64,000 nt of DNA. Source: Balanoglossus misakiensis (taxonomy: Eukaryota; Hemichordata). The position numbers and the translations under genes were made by a program. Location of the stretch: NCBI GenBank assembly GCA_040954595.2, contig CM082581.2, forward strand, positions 11,222,001 to 11,286,000, written 5' to 3'. Within the stretch, counting starts at the first letter, position 1. Each line of letters opens with the position of its first letter. This document shows positions 50,017 to 62,448 of this stretch, in pieces. The notes beneath the pieces are model-generated. The model had not been told where the DNA came from and made no database searches. It saw only the letters and a list, made by a program, of their open reading frames with translations.

Positions 50017-53000
50017 TCAGGTTTGAAATAAATCACTGTTGATAAGAACATCTTCTGCTGAAGAATATATGAGACCATTTTTGAAGAAAGCCCTGAACTG
50101 TTTTTGAATTGACTTCAGTTGCTTAGTTGACTTGTATTTCTTATTTTTCAACAGTTTGTCCGTGAGGTAGTGCAGCCAGAGAACGTTTGTGGCCGGACAG
50201 TTTTTCTCCCAGTTGTTGCTGTGGACATCAAAAAGGGAAGTAAATGAAATGGAGTTGTGTGAATTGCATTGACAGAAGATAAACAATGGTCATGCCATCA
50301 TGAAGACTTGGAATGTACCAGCAAAACCATGCACAGACATACCAATAAAAGTGAAGGTGACTGACCTGTTATACTTCTTCATCAATCTGTAAACTTCAAA
50401 CTGGTAGTCCCCCTCTCCTTCGAATAAAGTTTCATCAGTCGCCAGGTTACAGAAAACGGTGCAGCCGTCTGACAAATGAAAATCGTTGGTATCTTATTAC
50501 AGATGTTAAGGGCAAGGATTCTGTACAACCACTGGCTTCAAATCAGTTAGCACTTCACAGGAAGAATCTTTAACCCCACAAAAAATGCACAGACAATTGA
50601 ACGGTGACATTTACCCTTTTGAAGTCTTGACATTGTAAAATCAATGATGTTGACTTCGACTCCATTTGTTGGGATTTCTATGACTCGACCATCTAGCTTG
50701 TAAAACAGGGTCTCCTCATCAGTGTATTTCACCAGGATATTTCCCCAATGCAAGTCTCGGTGTTCAAACATTAACTCTCTCTCAGCAACTGCTAAGGCAC
50801 ATGTAACTTGATGTAGAACGCTGTGTGCTTGCAAAATATTGTTGAACTGAAATTAAGAGAGAATATAGAAACAACAGTTAGGATTTTCTTTTTTTTCAAC
50901 ATTGCTTCTACATGTGTATATGACATTATTGTTCATGGTGATTTTTCATATTTTAGATTTTCTTAAACACTGTCTTCTGGTTGTGAATGAGCAGAAGGCC
51001 AAAAAATATCAAATTATGGTTGTAGATGAACGAAAATCCACTCTCAATTATACCGTGAGATGAATGTAACAACTTACCTTGAAGTGCTCCAAATCACTGC
51101 CTCCGTCAGCAAATTCAAAAATGATAAACAGCTGACTGGAATCAAACATATCTGTTGCAAAGAAAACAAAATTCTTAACTTTAAGAACTTACTCCATAGG
51201 TTATGGTACACTCTAAATGCCAAAGTTGGTAGGTGTATGATATACATGTTGTAACATCTGAATCCAATTTCGCTTTAATGGAAATTAAAACAGTAGGATA
51301 TCACCCACCTGGTCTGTCATTTTCGGACTCATGTTCTTGGTTGAACTTGTCCCATTCTTTCAGCAAATGTTTGGGATATTGTCCTTTCACTAACGAGACA
51401 TCATTCACTTGGATGAAGTTACAAGCCATGTTTGTTGGACAATCATTCAAGTCACTCAGTTCTCTGTGAAAGAAGACAGAAAACAGTGAGTTTTGGTGCT
51501 TGTGTTCTTGTTCGAGATCGATTTGAATTGAATGGCTGATAGCCTGATATGCGAGCAATTCATGTTTCTGGCTCTGTATTATCAACATGATGTCTCTTGA
51601 CTCAGACACCGCTGTGCAAAACAGAATCACTTCATCTGTGATCCAACATGAGTGTAGAACTTACTTTGAAATAACAATCTCCGGAAGAATATCTTCAAAT
51701 GATTTCTGAGGTTCGTCATTAACTGAGAAATCACCTTCGATTGGTATAATCTGTGGGAAATACAAGATATTGTCATTTGAACGCATCCACTGTGATCAAC
51801 TCTATTTAAGGTAGGGAGAATAAATACATATGAGAGCCAACAGCAGATCACAGAGTTGCTGACTGGCTACTTACCTTGAGTGCCACCGACTGCCGATGAT
51901 TCTGTGTTCGAAAGACTTCTCCAAACGTTCCCTCACCAATCTTCTTACACTTCTGTAGAACACTCCTAGGAATACATTTACTGAAACTGATAGGCTGCGT
52001 CTGTCCACACTGTAGCAGGACTTTCTCTCTCGGAGATATTTGCTTCTCTTTACGTTGTTTCACTGGAGTCAGAGCCTCCTACAAATATGCAAAAATAAAA
52101 TATCCTTGTGGATGGATTCTCCATTGAAGCGTTATCAAACTCCATAAACCAAGAACACAATTAAATGACGAGTAAGTGCCCCCTTACCTTGAATGATTCA
52201 GCTTTCAGCAGGGACCTTACAGCACGTTTAGCTGGTGTTACCACTGATGGAAAGCCATGAAAACTGTTTTCTGATCCTGAGTTTAGAAACTCTTGTATCA
52301 ATTTGTCTTGATGCCCTTTAATTTCAATATCAAAATCTCCTTCAGTACTATGACAACTATCGCCCATTTCATCACTATGACAACCATTGTCATCCATTAC
52401 ATCATCATTTTCTTCTTCTCCATTACTGTTGATGCCAAGCATGGAGATATCCTGGGCAATGTTTTCAATTTCTTCATCGCTTGAAGATCGACGTTTTGTT
52501 AGTCTTTCAAGACTGCCAGGAGTCAATGGTTCTAGCCTGACGAAACAATTCCTACAAGATCCGGTGCTACTTCTGTCTGTGCTATTCTGATGTGACAGTT
52601 TGTTTTGACTCTGCTGGGACAAACTCGACAGGTTATGTGCTGGGATTCTTTCCAGGGACACACTGCATGGTTTCACAGAAACCATGTTTGATGGAGTACC
52701 ACTCTGACTGAGTCCTGCCGGGGTCACATTGCTGCAATCTATTCCGGTATCTTTCCTGGAATCACACTCATCCTGTAATTCCTGCTGCTCCGTATCAGGC
52801 TGATATGGAGTACTTGTTTGCTCCCGCTTCAGCACACCAGGTGTACCGTCTCCAACAACAGGAGTGCTTGCATCGTTAGAATCATACGCACTATCTTTAC
52901 AACTCTTACTAGCGGCCATAGTTATTAACGGCGGTGTTTCAAACGTCCTTTCTGTTGCAGTGGACTTCTTCGCTGATCTAAGAATCCCAACACCAGATGG

Positions 53001-56000
53001 CAGTGACTCTGTGACTTCCAATTCAATTTTTTCAATTTCACTCAAATCCAGAGCAATCCTTTCCTCCTGTTTAGGAACACTTCTGCGAGTCCTGGCAACA
53101 TTTTTGCATTTTCTACTCAACTTGGTGAACTGTCGTGTCTTCATCTCATCCTCACTCGCAGGTCGGTTTTCTTTGTCTTTCTGTGTTCGGCGCCCCTTTT
53201 CAGAAATCACTGGTTTGATATTTGATAGATTCTACAAACAAGGAGAAACAATATGAAGTCACTAGGAATATCAGAGTTAGCAACAGCTACATGCTGAGAC
53301 TTCTTCGATGTTCCCATGTTGTCTTGGAAGAGAAATATGACTTTGAAGAAATCATATGACATTTACATTTATCAGTGACAAATCACTACATGTCCACTAG
53401 ACAGGACTGGAAATACTTACCACAGACAAATTACTGCTATCACTAAAACAAAGACTGGAGACAGGAGAGCAAGCCCGCCGTCTGGCTGTTATCATAAACT
53501 TGTCATTGACTCCACGTAATTGTTGTATTACAGCTAACTCGGGGGTTTCCTCTGCAAGAGTGCGTGCTTTCTTTTTGACTTGAACAACTTCTGGGGTTGC
53601 CAGGATCTCATCCAATAGTGGTGATTGTCGCTGTACGGGTTCAGCCAATAATCTGCCAATGGGATCATCAATATGCGTCCTAGAAAGGAACAGAAAAGTC
53701 ATGAGATGGTAGTCTTAATCTTCCAAACATGCTATGAGTATGAGGAATAAGTTGGGTAGGTTTGTTGCTGCTTCTAATACAAAGGGAATCAGTGGAAAAA
53801 TGATTTGGAAATAACAGTCAATTTTATGGTGCACCACCCATACAAAATAAACCCCTATAAAACCAAGAACAACCATGCTACTCTGCATTCTGTATATACA
53901 ATTACATTGCCATACATTTTATCAAATTTCCAAATTTGTCAATTTTATTTGCCTTTCCTTATTCTTATTTTTGCTGATGTTCTATTTCAGAGCCAGAAAT
54001 ATTTTGCTCAACACTTGGTTATTTATTGCTGGGTGATACGTCAGCTGCTTTCTGGAACAACGATGACTCATACAAACCGACAGCATGCAATTTCCCAAGG
54101 CTATTCACCAGTTGCCATGAATACTCAAACATTTGGTTATTTTACACTTAACTGCACATGGCTGGTAAAAGCCTGGGTAAACAAACCTAGTCTGAGATCA
54201 CTCTGCTGCTATAATGTACATGAAAATACATTTTATATCTGTCATTAAAATGATTTAGAACTCACCAGTTAATGACGATAATGTAAATCTGGGAAACAAT
54301 AACATGTTGCTATAGTAAAAATCATTTCAGTCAATTTCTTATTGACATTCTAAGATTTTACGCTATTTACAGAATTAGACGTGTGATTACACATGGCTTC
54401 ACAAGTGGCCAAGCAATTCACTACTTTTATGGCATTCAGACTAAAAGCAATTTTTCACGACATCTGTCTTCAGATTTAAATAATTTTGTTAACAAGCGTA
54501 CACTCAGTTCATTTAGGAAAGAATTCTCTAGACTCTTTGGAATTAACTTTCTGTGGAAGAAGTTCACAGCAGCGTACAACTGTTAAATGTCTACCAACAC
54601 TTTATGTCTCTGCATATACATACATGTATAATGACGTGATTTTTAAAAATGGAGGCTCATTTCCTTATATTCAGCAAATCCCTATATTTGTTATGTTTAA
54701 AGACGGCGCCAAATTGGCTAATCCTATGATAAATAGTTTTAGATTCCGAATAAACTACATTTAATTAAATCTTGGAGTACACAAAAGAAGCTCTTATTTG
54801 GAAGTTATGGTTACCATATGACTCCGCCCACTCCAGCTGTGTCCATGACACTGTCTTATCAGAAAGCTGAAGTTCCACCCACTGTTCATATTTAAATTAT
54901 ATAACTGAACACAGTCATGACAGCAGACCCACCCACCAGACTCTATGCAAATCATAACCAAGCAAGAGATATGCTCCAATACCCAAGTATTTCTGTAACC
55001 TGACTCTGCCACTATGATTTAAATATTCCATTGTAGTTCTCATGTTCATATGCTAGGCCGGACTGAAGCAGCGTGTATATGAATGACTTTCAGCTTTTTA
55101 AGTTCGTCATACATTGCTTCTTCCAAGTTTCGGGATAGACACAACTGCTCTTGCATAACTTGTGACAGCTAGGGTTCTTGGAACTGATGGATGCAATATG
55201 TGCTGGTTCCCACTGAATACAGCCTGGCCTCATTATCATACGTACATGTACGTAGGAGTATATTGATCCAAGCCAAACAGGATAATAGCAGACTTGGGCT
55301 GTGAGCACTGGTTTACTCATCATTGTGCTATTGTTAGCCTCCAGTCAAACTTCCTGGTCTGATGTTTCTGGATTATTCCCGGATGAGAAAAGCAATGATC
55401 ATCACCGACCTTGGGATTTTCCATTTAAACTCCATGGTTTTTTCCTCAGTGCATACTCCACGGGGCTGGTAAGTTACAATTTAAGTTTGTTGATTCCATA
55501 CACTGGTTTATCTCTCAGAACCTGTTCTACTACAACCATGAAAGAATGCCAAGTATTGAGTAATGGTATTTCCAAATGGTTGATGGGAATGATATCTCGT
55601 GACATTGAATGAAAGGTGACATTTTTGGCGTAGGCGAACATGACAAGACTACATAACTTTCTTAAAGTATTTCATTCAAATTGACATACCATGTGAACAT
55701 TTACCGATTTGTGATATTAAGTTTCACTATACTTCCCTAAGCTATGGTGCAATATCCTTGTTTACGGGTGCTTCTTGGTTGAACGGTGATACATAAAGCA
55801 CAGTGATAGCTTTGCCTTGAGTTGGTCTTTCAATTCATATTTCCTGTTTACCACAAAAGTTCAAAAATATTCATTTGGCAGTATTTTGTCCAAAAGTTTG
55901 CAGCAATGTATTCACTTTGTAACTAAGCTGTTTATATCACAGGATATCTCATCATTTATACTGGTCTCTCTTTGAATAAATCGGTAAAAAAGTCTTAGAT

Positions 56001-59000
56001 TTCTGGCCGAGGTTCTCACTAGGTCAATGGTCAAGGCTAAACTCAAAATAGCTTGCACTGAAAAAAAAATGCTTACATTGCAATGCAAATAAGCATTGAA
56101 AAGGACGTGTTTACATCAGTGAGGTTTTCTAAATACATGTACAGGTCTGCACATTTTCACTGTACAAATCTCTTTATGCCATCAAACCTGATATGTTTTC
56201 ATCTATTCATTTAATAAATTTACTGCTTAAGTTATCCACAAAGTGAAATATTGCACATTTTATTTTACAGAAACTGACACTGAAATTGTACTCAAAACAA
56301 CACGAAGCTGAGCTTGCTGGATGAATTGTTCAAGGTGCCCAGAGGAAGACAAAAGACCATGATGCACTTGATTTTAACCCTGTTACTTCTGGGAGTGATT
56401 AGGCCAACAATCTCCGCACAAAGTCAAGTGGCTGATTCAGTTTTGGGATGTGTTATTGATGAGGATCAAGCAAGACATTCACTGACCCCAGCAGTCAGTT
56501 GCTGGTCAAGTGCTCTCTCCAATCACAACACAACAAAGATTCCATCGACATCATCCTTGGACTTCTACTGTGATAGTCTGCTCAATGGAGATCCCGTGCA
56601 TTTTATTCTCAGTCGTGCACAGAACACACAAGTCTTACAACACTTGATTATTTCCAACTGCCCAATCAACTATCTTGATGGAGAAGATTTCATCCAACTG
56701 CCTCAATTGCAAACGCTCAAGTTCATATCTTGTGGAATAAATGACATTGGTTCACGTGCTTTCCAAGGTTTGCCTAATCTCACATCGGTAGATTTGACTG
56801 GCAATAGCTTTTCTGAAATACCCAGTGCACTGACATGTGTGAACCAAACGTGCCGTGCACTCAACAATTTGGAAGAACTAATCCTAGAGAACAATGATTT
56901 CAGAAAACTACCAAGTGATGCATTCACTCATCTGACCAAGCTGAGGAAATTGAACTTGGCCAAAAACAAGCTGCAGTCTTTACAAGGGGATCTATTTTGG
57001 TCTTTGCGCAGTCTGCAAGAACTGGATTTGAGAGCAAACCAAATAGCAACATTACAGCCTGAACTGTTCCAAAATTCATCCACCTTGGAAATATTATACC
57101 TTGGATCCAACAGCATCCAGGAGATTAAACCCGGCACTTTTACAAGCCTTACCAGTTTGAAAAGCTTGGATCTGTCATTCAATCAGTTTACATCTTTGCC
57201 TGAAGAAACTTTCAGGGGACTTGAATGCTTAGAAGACTTGAAGTTGACAAATAATGCTTTCAAAGGGTCGCTGCCTAGTAACCTCTTCCAAGGACTAATA
57301 TCACTGCAGTCTGTAGATATGAGTGACACTAAATTCTCACTGTCAAGTCTTGTTATACCAGAGGGGTTATTCCACAATCTGCCACACCTCAGTAGTGTGA
57401 ATTTACAAAATGCCAACATAAGCTCGTTCAAACATCTTACCTTTACAGGGAGCATGTCTTTGACAAACCTTGACTTCAGTCACAACCATATTGAAGTTTT
57501 TCCAACTCGATTCTTGGATGTTATCAAGGCACCCACTTTGGCAGTCATAAATTTATCCCACAATGGAATCTTCGATCTTCAAAGCGGTTCCTTCCAGAAC
57601 AGTGCTTCACTCCGAGAGATCAACCTAGCCCACAACAACTTGAAGACAATAACCAACTATGCCTTCTATTCACTGTCAGCACTGCAAAGTCTCGACCTCA
57701 GTTACAACAAAATTAATTTGATTGACAGCATGGGGTTATATAAACTGCCAAGTCTGATAGAACTACGCCTGAATAACAACCTGCTAACCAATTTCCAAGT
57801 TTTCCTTTTTGCGAGGACGGGTGCCTTAGCCGCACCACCGGGGGCGCTACCCCAGTACGTTCCCGTTGATTCGCAAATATCAGTGTACATGGAAGGCAAT
57901 CCATTGGTCTGTGACTGTCACATGTTCTCTACATTGTACAATGAGTCGGGACATTCAAGGTTTGAAGAATACACATGGCCGGGAAGAAGTGAATTAATTA
58001 ATCAGAGATTTGTGCCTGACTCAGATGCACTTGTCTGTTCGGACCCGCCGAGGGTCAGAGGTCAATCCATCAAGCGGTTGAAGAAACACTCCTTCTGGTG
58101 TGAGATGCCTGATTTGTGCCCTCCAGACTGTACATGTAACGCCATAGCTATTGAACTGAGACTGGTGGCGAACTGCAGCCACAGGGGACTGAGTGAGATT
58201 CCCACCGACTTATGGTGGGGCACTCACTATCTCATACTGGACCACAATAACATAACGCACATCTCACGGAACCACTTGAAAAATATGACTTATATGATGG
58301 AACTCTACTTGGATAACAATGAAATTCTTCAAATTGACGATGGCACATTTGAAGATTTGACCTCTTTGTTACATCTTGGCCTCAGCCACAATAAATTGCA
58401 AACACTAAATGCATCATGGCTTGGCCAGCTGGGCTCTGTAGAAACACTGCGTTTGGAACATAACAATATTTCACAAATTGATGTGCACAGTTTTCAAAAT
58501 CTATCCAAGATTAATACCCTGGCCCTTGACCACAACAGCCTGCAGTATTTTGAACCTGGGGTTTTGAACAACACCAAGTCACTGCAACATTTACGTTTGG
58601 ATGGTAATCCCTTCATTTGTGACTGTAAACTGTGGTGGTTAGATTTCAAAGAGTGGCTGCTGAGACCGCAGGTTCACAAACTTTTTGACCAAAGGTATGA
58701 CATCACCTGTACAGTACCCGATCATGAAACTAACTCCTCATTGCATGCAGTAGAGCGGCCAATTCTACAGCTTACAGAAGATGAGTTACTATGTAATAAC
58801 ACCTCAAACATTGGTATAAGACTAACTGACACTGAAAGTAAAATCATCGCATGTGTCTTAGGGTTCACCGTCTTGATCTTGTTGGTTGTTGCCATCATTT
58901 TTAAGTGCCGCAACGTCCTCAAGGTCATTGTGTACAACCGCACAGGGTGGCGTTTTTTCCATGGTGAAAACTTCGAGGAAAATAAACTGTACGACGCCTT

Positions 59001-59977
59001 CCTGTCCTTCAGTAGTGAGGACCTCGGCTGGGTGAAAAACTCGCTCTTGAAAAAACTTGAAGAGCACGACCCTCCTTTCAAAGTCTGCATTCATCATCGC
59101 GACTTCCTGGTGGGAGCATGCATTGCAGAAAACATAGTAGAAGCCATTGAGAAAAGCAGAAGGACTATCCTAGTTCTGAGTAATAACTTCCTGGAGAGTG
59201 AATGGTGTGCCTACGAGTTCAAACAAGCCCATCGCCAAGTGCTCATCGACAAATCAAGCCGACTGATCGTACTTCTGATGGAGGACGTCGCCATGGCAAA
59301 ACTGGATGCAGATCTTAAGATGTATCTGCAAACAAACACATACCTGGAGAAGGACGACCCCCTCTTCTGGCAAAAGTTGTACTATGCTATGCCAGACAAC
59401 AAAGAGAACAGACAAAACTTTCGAAATAATCGTGCTGAACCTGACAATGAACTGCTGTTGATAGAAAATATCTAATTTCAAAAATAAAACAAAGAACAGA
59501 GGCAGACAGACACATGAACATGTACATACCAAATGTGTGCTACATATGTGTTTCATTTTTTTAAACTACATGTAAATGAACTATTATCAAGTTTCCTTAG
59601 CTTTCCTGTAAGTGACATCTTACAAGTCGGATTCTAGTAAAAATACTACAATGTAAATAATTTCTAAGTTATTTCTTGAATCACAGTCACTGTGTAGAGT
59701 GACCGTGCTTGAATAAATGTTATTAAATAACACAATTATGAGTAATGCATTTTTATTCCTTTTCAAGTGATTTTGATTTGAAAGTTTGGCTTCAAATCTG
59801 GTGAGAAATGTCCACTTACTCATCACTGTTACTGCTGTGTTCAGAATCTGGTGAAGAAAACACTGGAACAGGTTTGACGGTTATTGCAGCCGGGGAAAGC
59901 CAGTCATCACAGTCATTCTTGATAGTTCTCTGCTTGTGTCGACCATAAGCCCAAACTCGCCGCTTTTTCGGTGGCAT
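50017..59977 (-). CDS. HASPIN: Haspin, histone H3 Thr3 kinase
   Basis: Nuclear mitotic kinase that phosphorylates histone H3 at Thr3 and so recruits the chromosomal passenger complex. Ten coding exons in transcript order: 59820-59977, 53421-53679, 52188-53231, 51875-52078, 51665-51750, 51309-51463, 51078-51151, 50615-50846, 50366-50468, 50017-50218. They give 838 residues. The first exon starts MPPKKRRVWAYGRHKQR, a basic nuclear signal, and its GA overhang fits exon 2 exactly. The long central exon is low-complexity, Ser-rich, with a KEN box (KDKENRP). The kinase domain shows the Gly loop IGEGTFGEVF, catalytic Lys in VALK, IIPIEG, the loop HRDLHWGN, and DFT in place of DFG (haspins have DYT). 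DGDYQFE-like GEGDYQFEVYRLMKK and NVLWLHYLTDKLL close it. Intron 1 (about 6.1 kb) contains a whole Toll-like receptor gene on the other strand. The first-exon assignment rests on phase and composition, less certain than the rest. Confidence 0.92.
53680..56358 (-). other. Part of haspin intron 1, left of the nested receptor
   Basis: About 2.7 kb without recognised haspin exons. For the nested gene it is upstream sequence: a splice acceptor (TATTTTACAG) ends at 56270, so the receptor probably has an untranslated first exon somewhere in this stretch. Open frames at 53805-54248 and 55301-55612 have no domain. The first of these is AT-rich and looks random. Confidence 0.5.
56359..59475 (+). CDS. 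Toll-like receptor, multiple-cysteine-cluster (Toll-like) type
   Basis: Single-pass receptor signalling through a cytosolic TIR domain; its role is likely innate immune or developmental. One exon codes for all 1038 residues. The signal peptide (MMHLILTLLLLGVI...) begins at the ATG chosen here; in-frame codons upstream contain no earlier ATG. A first leucine-rich block (residues about 60-510) ends in a C-terminal cap with CDCHMF near 517. An N-terminal type cap (CPPDCTCN near 586), a second leucine-rich block, a second C-terminal cap (CDCKLWW near 754), a transmembrane helix (about 829-851) and the TIR (about 876-1013) follow. TIR box 1 is YDAFLSFSSED. The BB loop is RDFLVGACIAENI, with Val where most vertebrate receptors have Pro, as in Drosophila Toll (RDWLVG). 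Box 3 has FW. Two C-terminal caps plus an internal N-terminal cap mark the protostome-like class. It lies inside haspin intron 1, antisense. AATAAA occurs 8 bases after the stop and again at 59712. Confidence 0.95.
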   Translation: MMHLILTLLLLGVIRPTISAQSQVADSVLGCVIDEDQARHSLTPAVSCWSSALSNHNTTKIPSTSSLDFYCDSLLNGDPVHFILSRAQNTQVLQHLIISNCPINYLDGEDFIQLPQLQTLKFISCGINDIGSRAFQGLPNLTSVDLTGNSFSEIPSALTCVNQTCRALNNLEELILENNDFRKLPSDAFTHLTKLRKLNLAKNKLQSLQGDLFWSLRSLQELDLRANQIATLQPELFQNSSTLEILYLGSNSIQEIKPGTFTSLTSLKSLDLSFNQFTSLPEETFRGLECLEDLKLTNNAFKGSLPSNLFQGLISLQSVDMSDTKFSLSSLVIPEGLFHNLPHLSSVNLQNANISSFKHLTFTGSMSLTNLDFSHNHIEVFPTRFLDVIKAPTLAVINLSHNGIFDLQSGSFQNSASLREINLAHNNLKTITNYAFYSLSALQSLDLSYNKINLIDSMGLYKLPSLIELRLNNNLLTNFQVFLFARTGALAAPPGALPQYVPVDSQISVYMEGNPLVCDCHMFSTLYNESGHSRFEEYTWPGRSELINQRFVPDSDALVCSDPPRVRGQSIKRLKKHSFWCEMPDLCPPDCTCNAIAIELRLVANCSHRGLSEIPTDLWWGTHYLILDHNNITHISRNHLKNMTYMMELYLDNNEILQIDDGTFEDLTSLLHLGLSHNKLQTLNASWLGQLGSVETLRLEHNNISQIDVHSFQNLSKINTLALDHNSLQYFEPGVLNNTKSLQHLRLDGNPFICDCKLWWLDFKEWLLRPQVHKLFDQRYDITCTVPDHETNSSLHAVERPILQLTEDELLCNNTSNIGIRLTDTESKIIACVLGFTVLILLVVAIIFKCRNVLKVIVYNRTGWRFFHGENFEENKLYDAFLSFSSEDLGWVKNSLLKKLEEHDPPFKVCIHHRDFLVGACIAENIVEAIEKSRRTILVLSNNFLESEWCAYEFKQAHRQVLIDKSSRLIVLLMEDVAMAKLDADLKMYLQTNTYLEKDDPLFWQKLYYAMPDNKENRQNFRNNRAEPDNELLLIENI
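59712..59717 (+). terminator. Probable poly(A) signal of the nested Toll-like receptor
   Basis: AATAAA about 240 bases after the stop, still within haspin intron 1 and 100 bases from haspin exon 1. An earlier AATAAA at 59483-59488 is almost on the stop codon and is a less likely site. Confidence 0.45.
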
Positions 59978-62308
59978 TCTTGGTGAGTGTGACTAATGCA
60001 GAGAAGCTGTATGTATCTCTGGAAAAAATATGACTACATGTATAAGGTCATGTTGCTCGTCGGTCAACTTGACCTTCAGACCAACTTGACCTCAAGTAAA
60101 CTCTGAGACTGACACTGCATAGTTGCAAATTTTCGGTTGAAAAATCGAGGTAATATACAGGGTTGTCTGGTGAAACTAGCTAGCTGCTGTACCAGGCCTG
60201 AAGCCGAGATTTTTGCCTGGTGATCAAGGTAAACCAGATTTTGTCCTCTATAATATAACACCAGGCAAAACCTCGAGAACTACCAGGATGATATTGCAGG
60301 TAACCAACTTCAAGCGAACACATAGCAAATTCACCAAAAGTCGCGTCTTCAACGGAATGTATCCGGTCATAAACTACGAGAGAAATAAATCAGTATATAC
60401 TACGATAAATATAAATGATAATGCACCTTACCTATCGGTCACCAACACAACACAGCAACAACACAAGTTTCAAGATGGCGGTCAGTGTTCGAAATTGACG
60501 CGTAAACAGAACGCTCGATTCTATTGGTTATTTGTGTTGAACGTTCTGTAAAGGCGAAGGTCATTGGCTATGAGATCATTCTAATTTAAATACATAAACA
60601 TGCGAAGGGGGTTTTGACTCAGACGCATCTGTAGAACAACAGCACAAATAAAGGGTTTAAAATCCTAGTTTTTATTGAAGTATTCAACTAATCTCAGCAT
60701 TCAGAAGTGAACTACCAATCATCAAATTGATATTCAAATCTTAAAAGAATTAAGTGTAGCATTACAGATTTTCTTGAAAGTTGAAAGTGGACGGCTATTC
60801 AAGAAAAGTATACTACATGTACTGGAGTTGTTACATACTTTGTACAATAGTAATAGTACAATATTATAGACAATTGAGAATGCATAGCTCAAAAAAGTCA
60901 CTAAAATGAATAATTACATCTACAAATTACTGATGTATTACACGTCTGAAGAGAAAACAGAGATGAACAAGAATTGTCCAATTTTGATAGCTGACAGTAG
61001 GTGTCCACATCACACAGAGTTACTTTTCACAGGACAAAAAAAAACAAATTTCTCTGTAGCACACTGAGCAGGCACATGTCAGTGCAGTAACAGAGGAGTC
61101 CCCCCCAGTGTAGCCACATTCTGCAGAGGGATGTTTTGAACAAACATGCATGACCTGGCCAGCAAAGATACTGACAGTGGCAGGATTTATTTTTTTCGTT
61201 TCTTGTTTGCAAAACTTGGAAATACAAAAGCACAATCACAGACACCAATGAATGCTTCATGACATGAACACATACACCTCAGCTGATCATCAAAATTCAA
61301 CTATCACCTGATATCATACATTTTACACATGTATTATTTTTAAGTAAACGGTAAATATACACAGAACGATACGAAAGCTATTTGAAACAAATGATTCCTA
61401 TAAATAGCATATTTGATGGTTGATATGTCAAATTATAATTATAAACAGCATCTCCTGACTGTTACCTGTAATATATCACAATATTGCTTGTTTGGAAAAA
61501 AAGCACATTTAATAATTAATTCTCATCTTTCATAAAGGATAAATGGGAAAGAACTTTCAGCCATGTTATACTCATGAACATAAGCTCCGAGAGGAAAAGT
61601 CTCCTTAAACAGATTGATCTGAGATTATTTTGAAAAGTTTCTAACAAATGAGTATGTCAAACTGCAATCAATGCATGGGGTCATTTCAGTTCTGGAATCT
61701 GGCGTTTTTCATACGACCACATTCCACAAAATTAACTCTAAATCAGAGGATAACGTTCCCTTTTAGGTTTTAGCAGTATGTTTGTCTTAACCATTGTAAA
61801 TAGAATCTGTAATGCTGTTCATGAGCACACATGTAGTATTGTTCAAAAAAGTAGACTTTTGGAGTTGAATATGACTATGGTAATAAATGCTATTGTCTGC
61901 ATAGTTCTGTAGCGTGTGTGTGTTACATTCAATATTACTATAGATAAGACTTGTGTAAAAGTACTAGCACTTGTTAAGACAGTAATGAGATGAGGTCATA
62001 CTAATCATAATACACCTTTACCTTTCCTGTGTTAACTTCTTAAAGCTTATAATTATTTCATAACAACATAACATTCTCACAAATTTGTTGAAAGATGAGA
62101 CAAAATAAAACAAAACAAAACAATATCTGGTTGAAACAATAAAAAGATCAACATTTCCAAAACCCAAACATGGTAGGCAGTGATTAGTACCAGAACATCT
62201 CAATGTATTGACTCATACTTGGTGTAGGATTGATGTTCAAACTTGGTTTGAAACAATTTGTAGATAGATATTAAATGGAATCTTCAAATTGTTCACCATC
62301 CCGAGGCT
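59978..62308. other. Haspin upstream region and gap to FANK1
   Basis: Holds the haspin 5' UTR and promoter; an inverted CCAAT box (ATTGG) lies near 60523. An imperfect hairpin (60205-60222 against 60259-60275, core TTTGCCTGGTG) is present. The rest, about 1.8 kb, has only short open frames without domains. Confidence 0.45.
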
Positions 62309-62314
62309 TTTATT
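62309..62314 (-). terminator. FANK1 poly(A) signal
   Basis: TTTATT on the plus strand gives AATAAA on the minus strand, about 135 bases past the FANK1 stop. Confidence 0.5.
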
Positions 62315-62448
62315 AAGAATAACTTTGTACGACCAGCACTGTACAAACAGTAGCTGAGTACATACTGCCCCCATGAGTTGGGTTGGTGAAAGCCTGATGT
62401 AATAAAGTCAACGCTCATGGGGGCGCTGTTATATTACTTGGTCTTTTC

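Noticed and set aside
53805-54248. 147-codon plus-strand open frame in haspin intron 1
   Set aside because: AT-rich with no domain; may overlap an untranslated exon of the nested receptor but nothing supports coding.
56314-56358. Longer N terminus of the Toll-like receptor starting at 56314
   Set aside because: That position is TTG, not ATG; the first ATG at 56359 opens directly into a signal peptide.
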